A DNA stretch of 64,000 nucleotides from Methanolinea mesophila (GTDB lineage: Archaea > Halobacteriota > Methanomicrobia > Methanomicrobiales > Methanospirillaceae): positions 248,001 to 312,000 of the forward strand of contig NZ_JAGGKR010000001.1 in the NCBI RefSeq assembly GCF_017873855.1. Direction: 5' to 3'. Below, in pieces: positions 35,036 through 43,897 of the stretch. Position numbers and translations under genes: made by a program. A model generated the notes under the pieces. It made no database searches. It was not told where the DNA came from and was given only the letters and a program-made list of their open reading frames with translations. Within the stretch, counting starts at the first letter, position 1. The number at the start of each line of letters is the position of its first letter.

Positions 35036-35752
35036 ATGATTGTAAAACCATACCTTTTCGTGTTCCTGTCTTTTGGATTTATTCTAGTTTCCACGGGGTG
35101 CATGAGTCTCACTTCACTTCAACTATCGCATCCGATGTATGTGGGAAATAACAATTCGATTTCTTCAATAGGGGAGAAAACGCTGGAGACAACAGGTATT
35201 GACCGTGAAACGGTTCATTTCTCAGAATTTAATTTCCGTACAGACTCCACCGGAAAGATCGATTCTTTCGAAATGCTCTTTTCAGGGATTCAAAATGGGA
35301 GAGAAGTGAGTTATCGTGCCTCATTGTATGGTGAAGATAAGGTAATCATTGCAGAACAGGATAAATCTTTATTCTCTGATTCCGGACCGGCCCCTGGTCA
35401 AATTTTCAATACGGTTCACAGTTATCTTCAAACCGTAACTCCCGGAAGCTCTCCAAATATTTCGTTCAATCTAGAAAATGGAGCGAATATTATATTCGAT
35501 TCCAAATACGTTCCTGTTTATGCCGTTGAAAACGGGCAACTGATTGCATTGCAACGCATAGCATTCATCGAAAATGAAGTGGTGCATTACTTTACCATCT
35601 GCAATGGTTCGAACCCTATCCTGCCAACCATAGACGACAATAAAATCGTTGGAGGTTCGACGAGCGGGGTATGCAGGACCTGTGAAAGAAATTGCATCAT
35701 CCTGCTCCATCAGGACCAATTACCAAAAGCACGAATTTTAGAGTACGGTTAA
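35036..35752 (+). CDS. Hypothetical lipoprotein
   Basis: The 238-residue protein has a lysine-containing signal peptide ending V-S-T-G-C (Cys about residue 22), so it is probably exported and lipid-anchored. The mature part alternates short strands and polar loops (F-N-F-R-T-D-S-T-G-K, S-Y-R-A-S-L-Y-G-E-D-K-V-I-I-A). Near the end it has V-C-R-T-C-E-R-N-C, a Cys-rich hook. Proteins of this layout are frequent in methanogen genomes, but this one was not recognised. It stands alone on the plus strand. Confidence 0.65.
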   Translation: MIVKPYLFVFLSFGFILVSTGCMSLTSLQLSHPMYVGNNNSISSIGEKTLETTGIDRETVHFSEFNFRTDSTGKIDSFEMLFSGIQNGREVSYRASLYGEDKVIIAEQDKSLFSDSGPAPGQIFNTVHSYLQTVTPGSSPNISFNLENGANIIFDSKYVPVYAVENGQLIALQRIAFIENEVVHYFTICNGSNPILPTIDDNKIVGGSTSGVCRTCERNCIILLHQDQLPKARILEYG

Positions 35753-35979
35753 GATTTACCCGAAGTATATTTTGAAGAAAAGCGGTATTTTCTCTTCGTG
35801 AGTGTGGATTTTTACTGACTGTTGACAGAAATTTAAACATTCAGGTAACGGCTCTGAATATTTAATTGAGGGATTGTATGTTCCACTGCCACCAGATCCA
35901 TCTTATCCCGATGAGATATGTTATTATTTCCTGGTAACCAGATCTGGATATCGCGTAATTCTTCGAGTAAGGTAGTCAC

Positions 35980-36303
35980 ATGAAGCTCTCAAAAAAACAC
36001 ATCCTTTTTTCGGTTGTGCTCGTTATCATTGTATTTGCATTCGTTGTTATGGTTCAGGCTTATTACAGCGGGAATAATAATAGTGGATGCGGATGCATTC
36101 CACCACAGAATCTCTCAACCGATGGAGAGGCTTTGGTGAATGAAGAAATGGCCGCGAAATTATGGAACCAGAACGTATCCCTCGGTGAATATCTGGAAAA
36201 CGTTTTTCCTGACTATTTCAATAATTTAACAGAGGAATGCAAAGAGCAATATTACAACCAATCAATGAACTGGCCGGATCTTCATCCCGATTTACACCGA
36301 TAG
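35980..36303 (+). CDS. Small secreted or anchored protein
   Basis: One N-terminal helix (I-L-F-S-V-V-L-V-I-I-V-F-A-F-V-V-M-V, about 9-27) is followed by a Gly/Asn-rich stretch and a helical part with G-E-Y-L-E-N-V-F-P-D-Y. That part matches residues 73-120 of the protein at 34-708, so the two are paralogs. The start has no strong ribosome site. It converges with the next gene and overlaps its end by 12 bp. Confidence 0.6.
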   Translation: MKLSKKHILFSVVLVIIVFAFVVMVQAYYSGNNNSGCGCIPPQNLSTDGEALVNEEMAAKLWNQNVSLGEYLENVFPDYFNNLTEECKEQYYNQSMNWPDLHPDLHR

Positions 36304-36846
36304 GGTTTCTGCAGTTATTGAAGGCCAATACCAGGCATTTAAGAGAAATAGCACCCCGATGATCGGCATTCCCAGCATCCAGTAGAAATACAACAGTCCG
36401 AGCATCGGAATGTAACCCCCATAGAGCAGGAGCACTGCGGTGATTCCGGAATATGCACTGACGAGGGCTGCAAGATAGAGTGAAGTCTCCCGGAACCTCC
36501 CGCTTTCCGGGATCGAGAACAGTACCGCTGCCGCACAGGGAGAGAGTATCAGGAGCGTGAACGCCCAGAGTTCCCCGATGGGTCCCATAGGAAACGATCC
36601 TGAAATGGAAAAGCTGAGCAGTCCCGTGACGAGGAGCGCAAGAATATCGATGCTGAATGGAAGGTTCAGATACCGGCGGGTCGAATCAGTCTTCGACTCA
36701 TAGAAAAGGAGCACGGAGCCGACCAATGTAACCATGCCGGTGGAAATCATTATTATAACCCATAAAATCGGGTGGAATGCCCATAGCGAGAGTATCGGCC
36801 ACCAGAAGAACACTGCAGAGGCCAGTGCCAGGGCATATTTCATCAT
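36292..36846 (-). CDS. Hypothetical multi-spanning membrane protein
   Basis: About five or six hydrophobic helices are spread over 184 residues, with short polar loops and a conserved-looking P-F-S-I-D segment near residue 65. No charged catalytic residues stand out. The protein is likely an integral membrane protein of unknown function. It converges with the small secreted gene at 35980. A short leader region precedes it. Confidence 0.6.
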   Translation of the reverse strand: MMKYALALASAVFFWWPILSLWAFHPILWVIIMISTGMVTLVGSVLLFYESKTDSTRRYLNLPFSIDILALLVTGLLSFSISGSFPMGPIGELWAFTLLILSPCAAAVLFSIPESGRFRETSLYLAALVSAYSGITAVLLLYGGYIPMLGLLYFYWMLGMPIIGVLFLLNAWYWPSITAETLSV

Positions 36847-37370
36847 CTAATATCTCTTGAAAAATATAAATAAATCTGAGTTTTTACCCGAATTTGGATT
36901 ACATTTTCTTCCCAATAGCTCTGAACGTGCACAGCCCCGAGGACCAGGCTTCGATAGATCCTGGGTTTCTGATGAATCGACCGCTGATACCTATTGAAAA
37001 ACTTGTTCTTTGCTATTTCCTTGACATTTTCACATGTGAAGACATACACGGGGAGGACAAATTGCCAAAGAGAATTTCCAACCTTACCTTGTTCACCGGT
37101 AACAACATCAACACCCGCTTTTCATGTTACATATTACAATATTTATCATAATTAGTATAACAAAAATAAAAAATTTTATTACTATGAATCACGCACATAC
37201 CGTCTGCAGCAATTGAATGTTGTTGCCCGTCGGTAAATCGACACCCGCGAAGAGAATGCAAAGTCGCCTCTTCACACATTACAAAATTCGCGTACCGTTG
37301 GGGGGTATAATGAAGAAGACTGTAAATGATGCAGGAAAAGCAGTGCTGAATACCGAAAAAAGACACCTGT
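36847..37370. other. Region without a recognisable gene, holding tail repeat copy C
   Basis: Bases 36928-36957 (cccgaggaccaggcttcg) repeat the S-P-E-D-Q-A-S part of the 31066 gene. Nothing else of that gene is visible. The rest is AT-rich and has no convincing coding frame. Confidence 0.5.
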
Positions 37371-37637
37371 TTGTTCCAGGCACCGCGTGACCTGAAAGGA
37401 GACGCATACCAGAGGGGAAGAGACCTGTACATCCATACACGGAGGGGACTTCCCCCGATTTACTACCTTCACCGGTGGTCCCGGATGAAAGACGAGCAGG
37501 AGAAACTGACCGTGATATCGAACATAATGGCCAGCCGGTTCCTCGAAAATCGCGGGTTGCTCTGCCCGGGAGCCGGCGACCAGAAGGCGGCAGTAATACT
37601 GAGGAACTGGGGGTACGGGATCCTGGAGGAATTCTAA
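37371..37637 (+). CDS. Possible small protein or gene fragment
   Basis: The frame of 88 residues has ordinary composition (R-G-R-D-L-Y-I-H-T-R-R-G-L-P-P, then E-K-L-T-V-I-S-N-I-M-A-S-R-F-L-E-N) and ends with W-G-Y-G-I-L-E-E-F. It looks like the C-terminal part of a larger lost gene. No domain was recognised and the start is uncertain. Confidence 0.35.
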   Translation: MFQAPRDLKGDAYQRGRDLYIHTRRGLPPIYYLHRWSRMKDEQEKLTVISNIMASRFLENRGLLCPGAGDQKAAVILRNWGYGILEEF

Positions 37638-37659
37638 GGCCGGCTCCCTGAAAGGCAGT

Positions 37660-37788
37660 ATGGCACGATCATCACGCAGGATGGCGTTAAGCCGACGGTA
37701 TTACATGAACAGGGGGGAACGGCTACGTGCCGGACTCTATTTTTCCCGGATCTGGCTCAGGGACCCGGACAGATACCGATACTGTTAA
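37660..37788 (+). CDS. Possible 42-residue basic protein
   Basis: The frame starts M-A-R-S-S-R-R-M-A-L-S-R-R and ends D-P-D-R-Y-R-Y-C. It is Arg-rich, lies 22 bp after the preceding frame on the same strand, and may be a remnant. No ribosome site is obvious. Confidence 0.25.
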   Translation: MARSSRRMALSRRYYMNRGERLRAGLYFSRIWLRDPDRYRYC

Positions 37789-37982
37789 TCGGGTTCCACC
37801 ACCTTAAAATCCGAGCCAGAACGGAATCCATCCCCCCTTTATTATGGATCAGACCGGAACTGAATTGCGGGACTATTTTTTTTCGAAGGAATGCGGTAAT
37901 CCCTAAGCGAGTCATCCCGCCAAGGATCTCTCTGAGAGGACAAAGGGAAACAGGACCGGGATCACGGTCCTCGAAGAGGAAC

Positions 37983-38158
37983 GATAAGACGAAGAAGTGG
38001 GTCATCTGTGGACACATGCCCGAGGACCAGGCTTCACTCCTCACCAAAATCGCCGAGGCAGAACAACAGTGGAAGGTGAGCTCTATCATTTCGGTGCCCG
38101 GCTGCTCCGACGAGATTGAATACGACTGATGAGGGAGGAGGGGGGAAAGAGGAGTGAA
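37983..38158 (+). pseudogene. Tail repeat, copy D
   Basis: The frame reads K-T-K-K-W-V-I-C-G-H-M-P-E-D-Q-A-S-L-L and V-P-G-C-S-D-E-I-E-Y, matching the end of the 31066 gene, then breaks before the Gly/Lys end. It lies directly beside a histidine kinase tail on the opposite strand. Confidence 0.8.
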
Positions 38159-38185
38159 TGAATTCTCCAGGATCTCCTTCCAGGT

Positions 38186-38268
38186 TCATTTTTTTCAGCG
38201 GGAATCGCAAAGAAAACGTGCTCCCCTTCCCGGGCTCCGATTCGACCCAGATACGGCCCCCGTGCCGA
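38186..38268 (-). pseudogene. Histidine kinase C-terminal remnant
   Basis: The minus strand encodes H-G-G-R-I-W-V-E-S-E-P-G-K-G-S-T-F, the end of a HATPase domain as in the kinase at 41361. It ends abruptly at about 38268, where the methyltransferase remnant starts on the other strand. Only the last ~28 codons remain. Confidence 0.75.
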
Positions 38269-39283
38269 TATCGAGGAATGGCAAAACCACCTGGCACATA
38301 ACCTTGCACTTAGGAACCCATCGCTCACCGATGAACTCAACGTAGCGGTGCAGAAGACCATCGACCGGATCCTTTTCCTCCGAATATGCGAGGACCGGGG
38401 GATCGAACATTATGGGTGCCTCCAGAAACTGCTGGAACAACCGGATATTTACCTTCGCCTCCTCGGCCTCTTCCAGAGAGCCGATACCCGGTACAACTCC
38501 GGCATCTTCCATTTCAATAAAGAAGCCGGATGGGACGAGTTACCCGACATACTTACGCCGGGCTTCACGATTGACGATGCAATATTCAAGAAAATTTCCA
38601 AGCGGCTCTATTACCCCGAGAGTTCTTACGAATTTTCCGTTATTTCACCGGTCATCCTCGGCCAGGTCTACGAGCAGTTCTTGGGAAAAGACATCCGGCT
38701 CACTCCCGGGCACCAGGCGAAGGTGGAATACAAGCCCGAGGTGAAGAAAGCCGGGGGTTTTTACTATGCCCCTCAGTTCATCGTGGACTACATCATTCAG
38801 CACACCGGCGGGGAACTCGTGAATGAGAAGACCCCCCGGGATGTAGTGAAACTCCCCGTCCTCGACCCGGCCTGCGGGTCCGGATCGTTCCTCCTCGATG
38901 CCTACCATTACCTCCTCGACTGGCATCTCAACTGGTACATCCACAACCTGGTCCCTGTACTCGCCGACAAGCCTGCAACTTCCCAGGAGGTCCAGGCCTT
39001 CCTACCCGAACCGGCTAAAAAATCCGGGAAGAAAGGACCGGGGGGCGACTCCATTCTCCCCATTTACAAGGCTGCAAATGGGAGCGGATCGCGGACCCGG
39101 AGCGACTGGAAACTGACCACTACTGAGCGGGAAGCGGATCCTACTGAACAACATGAGCCCGTGCGATGGCTTGAAATCAGTTCGCTCGCACTGATCGCGA
39201 GGACCGGCGCACATACGAGCGTTACTATGAAAAATACTAAAATGAGAGACCAAATTTTCAGTCTAATTCTACGGTGGATTTAA
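38266..39283 (+). pseudogene. Type IIG restriction-methyltransferase fragment
   Basis: The piece begins inside a gene (E-E-W-Q-N-H-L-A-H-N-L-A-L-R-N-P) and contains the family hallmark I-L-F-L-R-I-C-E-D-R-G-I-E, G-F-Y-Y-A-P-Q-F-I and the SAM motif DPACGSGSFLL. Near 39128 a single-base shift breaks the frame. The proper continuation (T-T-E-R-K-R-I-L-L-N-N) then runs into unrelated sequence. The nuclease part, the NPPY motif and the recognition domain are missing. Only a non-functional remnant of a type IIG enzyme remains, joined at its 5' end to a kinase tail. Confidence 0.8.
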
Positions 39284-39450
39284 AATCTATATAATATTTA
39301 AAATATTATAATTGTCCCGGTAAAAAAAAGTAGAGAACGAAACTCGAAAACCCGTTATTAAATTCTTATCTAATCGAAATAATCATAATTTTTGTCGCAT
39401 TCTTCACCAATTCCGAAAATAGGATTTAGAATCATCAAAAGGGTAAAAAA

Positions 39451-40641
39451 TTATGTTTTTTTTCCGAAACGAATACATACAAATGAAATGAGGATTCCAA
39501 GAGACAAAATAATGATATTCGATCCCGCAACAGGGGTTGTAGTAGGGATTGGGGTGAAATTTTCCGTGGAAGTAACATTCTGATTATCATATGCCTGACC
39601 GTCAACTGTCGGCTCATTAGAGAATAGTACACCTGACCAGCAATCGTTCAAAAAATTATCATAGTAGGGATCCAAACCCCCAAACACAACGATACTATCA
39701 TTTATTACAACAACACCCTGGCCATATCGGGGAGAGAAACCTGACGAATTCGGGTCCTTGGTCCAGTTTATCCCATCGGAAGAAATCCATACGTCATTAT
39801 ACGCCAAACTGCCTGGCACTGATGCAACTCTTGTAGCTCTCATAGAATAACCATAACTCCCTCCTCCGATGACATACATCGAACCATTTGCAGAGATAAC
39901 GGGAACAAATTCTCTTCCAGGGAATGGGCTGTCGCTATTTTGCTGTATCCAATTTACGCCATCGACCGATGACCATACGTCGGATAACTCTCTCTCTGTC
40001 GTTGTCCCCCTCGTATCAGTTAAACGTGAATATCCTCCGATAACCCAGATCTGGTTATTAAAATCGATTGTACCTTCTCCATGACGAGGAAGAAAGTTTG
40101 CCGATTTCGTCTCGCGGGTCCAGTTGATACCATCGAGAGAGGACCATATGTCATTTAATGTATTGGTCTGTGAAGATGAGCCTCCGATTACCCATAAACG
40201 GTCATTAAATACCACAACTCCGTGAAAATATCGAGGGCTGAAACCAGCGTGGTTTGTGACACGTGTCCAGTTTTTTCCATCGGTCGACGAATACACATCA
40301 TTCATAGGGGTGTTATCTGAAATTCCCCCAATAATCCAGAGTCGGTTCTGAAATGTTGCAATCCCATGACCATATCGTGGTGTGAAAGCAGCATGATCGG
40401 TTACTAGGTTCCAGAATTCCCCATCTTCTGAAGACCATACATCGTTCATGCTCGATGTATTCGTGAGTCCACCCAATAGCCAAATCTTACCCTGGAAAGC
40501 GGTCATGCCCGAAAATGCACGCGGGGTAACATTCGTAATTGGAGCCTTTTCGACCCATATAATATTGTCCTGACTATCGGCAACGCATAATCCTATGGAT
40601 AATAAGAAAATCACTACCCCAATGAATTTTAGAGATTTCAT
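39451..40641 (-). CDS. Secreted kelch-repeat protein with a C-terminal anchor
   Basis: A signal peptide (about 1-21) is followed by six kelch motifs. Five of them carry N-D-[VI]-[WY]-x-S-x-D-G-x-x-W, and between them lie the glycine pairs I-G-G or G-G of a six-bladed beta-propeller. After a Thr/Pro-rich linker, a hydrophobic helix and the basic end F-G-K-K-T anchor the protein to the membrane. Such propellers bind proteins or sugars on the outside of the cell. The ATG overlaps the stop of the small gene upstream. The gene is AT-rich compared with neighbouring metabolic genes. Confidence 0.85.
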   Translation of the reverse strand: MKSLKFIGVVIFLLSIGLCVADSQDNIIWVEKAPITNVTPRAFSGMTAFQGKIWLLGGLTNTSSMNDVWSSEDGEFWNLVTDHAAFTPRYGHGIATFQNRLWIIGGISDNTPMNDVYSSTDGKNWTRVTNHAGFSPRYFHGVVVFNDRLWVIGGSSSQTNTLNDIWSSLDGINWTRETKSANFLPRHGEGTIDFNNQIWVIGGYSRLTDTRGTTTERELSDVWSSVDGVNWIQQNSDSPFPGREFVPVISANGSMYVIGGGSYGYSMRATRVASVPGSLAYNDVWISSDGINWTKDPNSSGFSPRYGQGVVVINDSIVVFGGLDPYYDNFLNDCWSGVLFSNEPTVDGQAYDNQNVTSTENFTPIPTTTPVAGSNIIILSLGILISFVCIRFGKKT

Positions 40642-40808
40642 AGGTATCCTCTATTAGTTTGGTAATCATTCACTTTTGGGAACGAGGCGGCAGGGAGAAT
40701 AGATCCTGTGATTCCCACGAATGGTGAAAATATGAAGATGCTGAAAATTATTGCAGCTATCGCAATGCCGCTGATAACGATTACCCATGTTAAGTTGTCT
40801 CGGTTCAT
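40638..40808 (-). CDS. Small single-helix membrane protein ahead of the kelch gene
   Basis: The 56-residue frame starts M-N-R-D-N-L-T-W-V-I-V-I-S-G and has one strong hydrophobic helix (about 8-30). Its stop overlaps the kelch start by 4 bases (ATGA), so the two are translationally coupled. It may help to insert or anchor the kelch protein, or it may be a partner in a surface complex. No family was recognised. Confidence 0.6.
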   Translation of the reverse strand: MNRDNLTWVIVISGIAIAAIIFSIFIFSPFVGITGSILPAASFPKVNDYQTNRGYL

Positions 40809-40924
40809 GACTCGTTGTGAAAAGAATAGTTTCAGTGTAAATATATATTTCCAAAATATTAAATTGTAAAATTTTATTGATATCGAGAGAATATCAAAAA
40901 AGATAGATTTTCTTATTAATTTAG

Positions 40925-41064
40925 CACCCGAAGGACCAGGCCTCGCTGCTCACCCAGATCGCCGAGGCGGAGGAGCAGCGGAGGGTGAAGCTACCTCATC
41001 TCTGTGCCCGGCTGCTATTACGAGATCGAGAACGGGCTCCGAAGGGAGGCGGGAAAGGGGGGTG
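40925..41064 (+). pseudogene. Tail repeat, copy E
   Basis: The bases match the end of the 31066 gene (gaggaccaggcctcgctgct-like start, then cggctgctattacgag and gggaaaggggggtga). One or two indels break the frame. A T-run follows. Confidence 0.8.
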
Positions 41065-41149
41065 AATATTTTTTTAAACCTTTTTTGGAATTCTTTTCAA
41101 AAAATGTGGAGTGACGGAAATAATCTCATCCATTACTGCGCGAAGCTCC

Positions 41150-41345
41150 AGCCGATACAATACAACTGCCTGAGCGTACATGGTCGCCGTTATATCCGGG
41201 ACTGTGAAGAGCACTCCACACATAAATGCAGGAAATCGGAAGCGTTGGAGGATGAGAAGAAATTGACCCGGAACGAACATCGTGGGAGCATCATATTCAG
41301 GGTGTGTCGTATCAAAAATCGGTTCATTAAAAAATTCTGCAGAAT
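41150..41345. repeat. Dispersed ~200-bp repeat, copy 4 (decayed)
   Basis: The core gagcgtacatggtcgccgt and later pieces (ggaacgaacatcgtggga) line up with copies 1-3 but with many changes. It lies between tail repeat copy E and the stop of the third kinase, the same arrangement as copies 1 and 2. Confidence 0.55.
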
Positions 41346-41360
41346 CGCCCGAAATCAATT

Positions 41361-43454
41361 TCAGGTCCTTTCCGGAATGGTAAAGAAGAACGTGCTCCCC
41401 TTCCCGGGCTCCGATTCCACCCAGATCCGGCCCCCGTGCCGCTCGACGATCCGCTTGCAGATGGCGAGCCCGATCCCTGTCCCATGATAATCGTTTCGCG
41501 AATGCAGCCGCTGAAAAATCTCAAAGATTTTTTCATGATACGCGGGGTCGATCCCGATCCCGTTGTCCCGGACCAGGAATTCCCATTCCTTTTCTCTCCT
41601 GACTGCCTTGACCGAGACGACCGGGTCCGTGTCGTCATGGAACTTTATCGCATTCGAAAGCAGGTTCTGAAACACGAGTAGGATCTGCAAATGGTCGACA
41701 TTAACGGTAGGGAGCACCCCAACCTCAATTCTTGCCTTGTTCTCCTCGATGGCCATGGAAAGACTATTTTGAGCTTCTTCGAGGACGATATTCAGGTCTG
41801 TCGGTTCGAACGGTTTCCCCTGGGAAGTGATCCGTGAGTATTCGAGGAGGTCGTTTACCAGGGCGTCCATCTTCCTCCCGCCCTCCACGATATACCCGAT
41901 GAATTCGTCGGCATCCTCGTCGAGCCGGCCCTTGTAATTTTTCTCCAGGAGCTGGGAGAAACTGGTTACCATACGCAGAGGTTCCCGCAGGTCGTGGGAA
42001 GCGACGTATGCGAACCGTTCCAGGTCCTCGTTGGACCGCTTGAGGTTTGCCGCGTATTCATTGAGCGCGTCCTCTGCGATCTTGCGCTCGGTGATATCGA
42101 AATTAACCCCGACGATGGCCTGTGGCGCTCCCGCGTCGTTTCGGATGATGCGGTATCTTCCGGCCAGCCAGTGAATGCTGCCGTCGGGCCAGATGACCCG
42201 CCATTCGTCTTCAACGGTCTCGTTTGTCTTAAAGGCCCTCTGGACTGTGGCTACCGCTCGTGCACGGTCCCCGGGGTGAACCAGTTCCTCCCAGGCCGGC
42301 TGCGTTCCTGCGAACCCGCCCTCCGGAAGACCATACAGCGCTTCCAACTCCGGCGTCCAGGTGTTCACCCCCGTCACGATGTTCCACTCAAACGAACCCA
42401 CGCAGGTGATTTCCTGGGCCAACCGCCGGAGATACTCGCTCTCCCGCAGGGCTTCTTCCACCCGCTTACGCCTCGTGATGTCCCGGGTGATGCCCCGGTA
42501 GCCCTTCAATTCCCCGTTGCGGTCGAAGAACGGGACGCCGCTTACCTCGATATGGATGAGGTTCCCTCTCCTGTCGCATGAGTTAATTTCCAGGCCCTCG
42601 AACCGGATGGAAGACCTAATTACGTTCCTGAACGTTTCCCGGACGCGTTCTCTCTCGGGCGGAGGGATCATGTCAAGGAACGACTTCCCGATCATCTCAT
42701 CGGGCCGAAGCCCCCAGAGCCGTTCCATCTGCGGGCTGCAATAGGTATATCTCCCCTGGGCGTCCGTTTCCCAGATGAAGTCCGAGGTGGTCTCGGTCAG
42801 GGCCTGGTACTTTGCCCTGCTTGCCTTCAGTTCTTCCTCCGCCCTCTTGCCCTCGGTGATGTCCCGGATTACCCACCGCAATCCTGTCCCGGGTCCTGTT
42901 GTTGACGAAGTAGAGGTGATGCTGATCAGGACCGGAATACATTGACCTTCAAACGACTTCATCCAGGCTTCTCTGGTAATACCAACCCCCGTCAGTAATT
43001 CCTGCACTTTCTGACCGGTATCGCTACCGTCCGTTTTTTCTATAAAGATCCCGATGGACCTGCCCTTCAACGATTCGGGATGGATATGGAGCATTTCCCC
43101 TATCAGCCGGTTGGCGGTAGTTATGATGCCGGTGCCATCGGTCACCACGTATCCGACGGGCGCATTTTCAAAAAGGTCGAAGTATTTTTCCCGTTCTTCC
43201 GCAAGTTTTTTCTGGGTTGCGCGAAGGATTTCGTTTTGTGTCCGGAGTTCTTCTTCGAAGGTACGGAGGGCATCATTTTGTTTTCTGAGTTCCTCCTCCG
43301 TGGCCCGGAGTTCCTCATATGCGATATAAAGTTCTTCCGTTCGTGTTCTCTCCTCTAAATCGTGCCGTTCGGAATGTTCGGAAGAATCCGGAACGGACGT
43401 TGTTCCCTGCATTTTTTTGGGCTTTTTATCCTTATTCGCGGGAGTTATTGGCAT
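41361..43454 (-). CDS. Multi-PAS sensor histidine kinase
   Basis: This soluble 697-residue kinase has an N-terminal coiled coil (about 20-90), PAS domains at about 90-200, 205-330 and 345-460, and a HisKA helix S-H-D-L-R-E-P-L-R with His487. A full HATPase domain follows, with D-N-G-I-G-I-D-P and [10 protein letters not shown]. No membrane segment is present, so it senses a cytosolic signal through the PAS pockets. No response regulator lies near it. Its HisKA and HATPase part is very similar to that of the frameshifted kinase at 5.2-7.6 kb, suggesting duplication or gene conversion. Confidence 0.9.
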   Translation of the reverse strand: MPITPANKDKKPKKMQGTTSVPDSSEHSERHDLEERTRTEELYIAYEELRATEEELRKQNDALRTFEEELRTQNEILRATQKKLAEEREKYFDLFENAPVGYVVTDGTGIITTANRLIGEMLHIHPESLKGRSIGIFIEKTDGSDTGQKVQELLTGVGITREAWMKSFEGQCIPVLISITSTSSTTGPGTGLRWVIRDITEGKRAEEELKASRAKYQALTETTSDFIWETDAQGRYTYCSPQMERLWGLRPDEMIGKSFLDMIPPPERERVRETFRNVIRSSIRFEGLEINSCDRRGNLIHIEVSGVPFFDRNGELKGYRGITRDITRRKRVEEALRESEYLRRLAQEITCVGSFEWNIVTGVNTWTPELEALYGLPEGGFAGTQPAWEELVHPGDRARAVATVQRAFKTNETVEDEWRVIWPDGSIHWLAGRYRIIRNDAGAPQAIVGVNFDITERKIAEDALNEYAANLKRSNEDLERFAYVASHDLREPLRMVTSFSQLLEKNYKGRLDEDADEFIGYIVEGGRKMDALVNDLLEYSRITSQGKPFEPTDLNIVLEEAQNSLSMAIEENKARIEVGVLPTVNVDHLQILLVFQNLLSNAIKFHDDTDPVVSVKAVRREKEWEFLVRDNGIGIDPAYHEKIFEIFQRLHSRNDYHGTGIGLAICKRIVERHGGRIWVESEPGKGSTFFFTIPERT

Positions 43455-43644
43455 AAATTTCTATTCAGGTTCGTAATGGGCATTGTTCGTACTTAATAGT
43501 ATGCGAACAACCAGAAGAGGATTACCGCGAGCGCCAGGCAGTCTCCCGGGGAGCGTGAACTGGAGGTATTGTATCGGGGCCGTTCCGTTACTCCTCGATT
43601 AGGAATATCTAAGAGACACCGGTATCGGACCTGGAACTCCTTCT

Positions 43645-43680
43645 GATGAGGTCGCCGTGCCTGGCTCCTGTTACGAGGCC
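43645..43680 (+). pseudogene. Tail repeat, copy H (very short)
   Basis: The bases cgtgcctggctcctgttac lie in a frame reading V-P-G-S-C-Y-E and resemble V-P-G-C-Y-Y-E of the 31066 gene. Only about 30 bases are recognisable. The rest of 43455-43860 has no gene. Confidence 0.45.
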
Positions 43681-43862
43681 AATCACAATTGCACCATCGA
43701 AGTTAAACCTGGCATGTTGATGGTGACCGGGAAACTCTTTCCGACGACGGTCCGTACCAAATGGTCAATTAACAGGGAAATAGCCAGGCGATCCCGGTCC
43801 CGTGAATATCGTCCCGCGAATCCAGCCGCGGGAAGAGCCCGGAGATTTCCCCGACCAAAATC

Positions 43863-43870
43863 ATTTATAC
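43863..43870 (+). promoter_or_regulatory. TATA-like box of the ComEC-like gene
   Basis: The run atttatac is centred about 32 bp before the ATG at 43898. A start about 26 bp downstream of it leaves only a few bases of leader. Confidence 0.5.
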
Positions 43871-43897
43871 TCCCGGCCATAGTAACCCCCCGAACAG

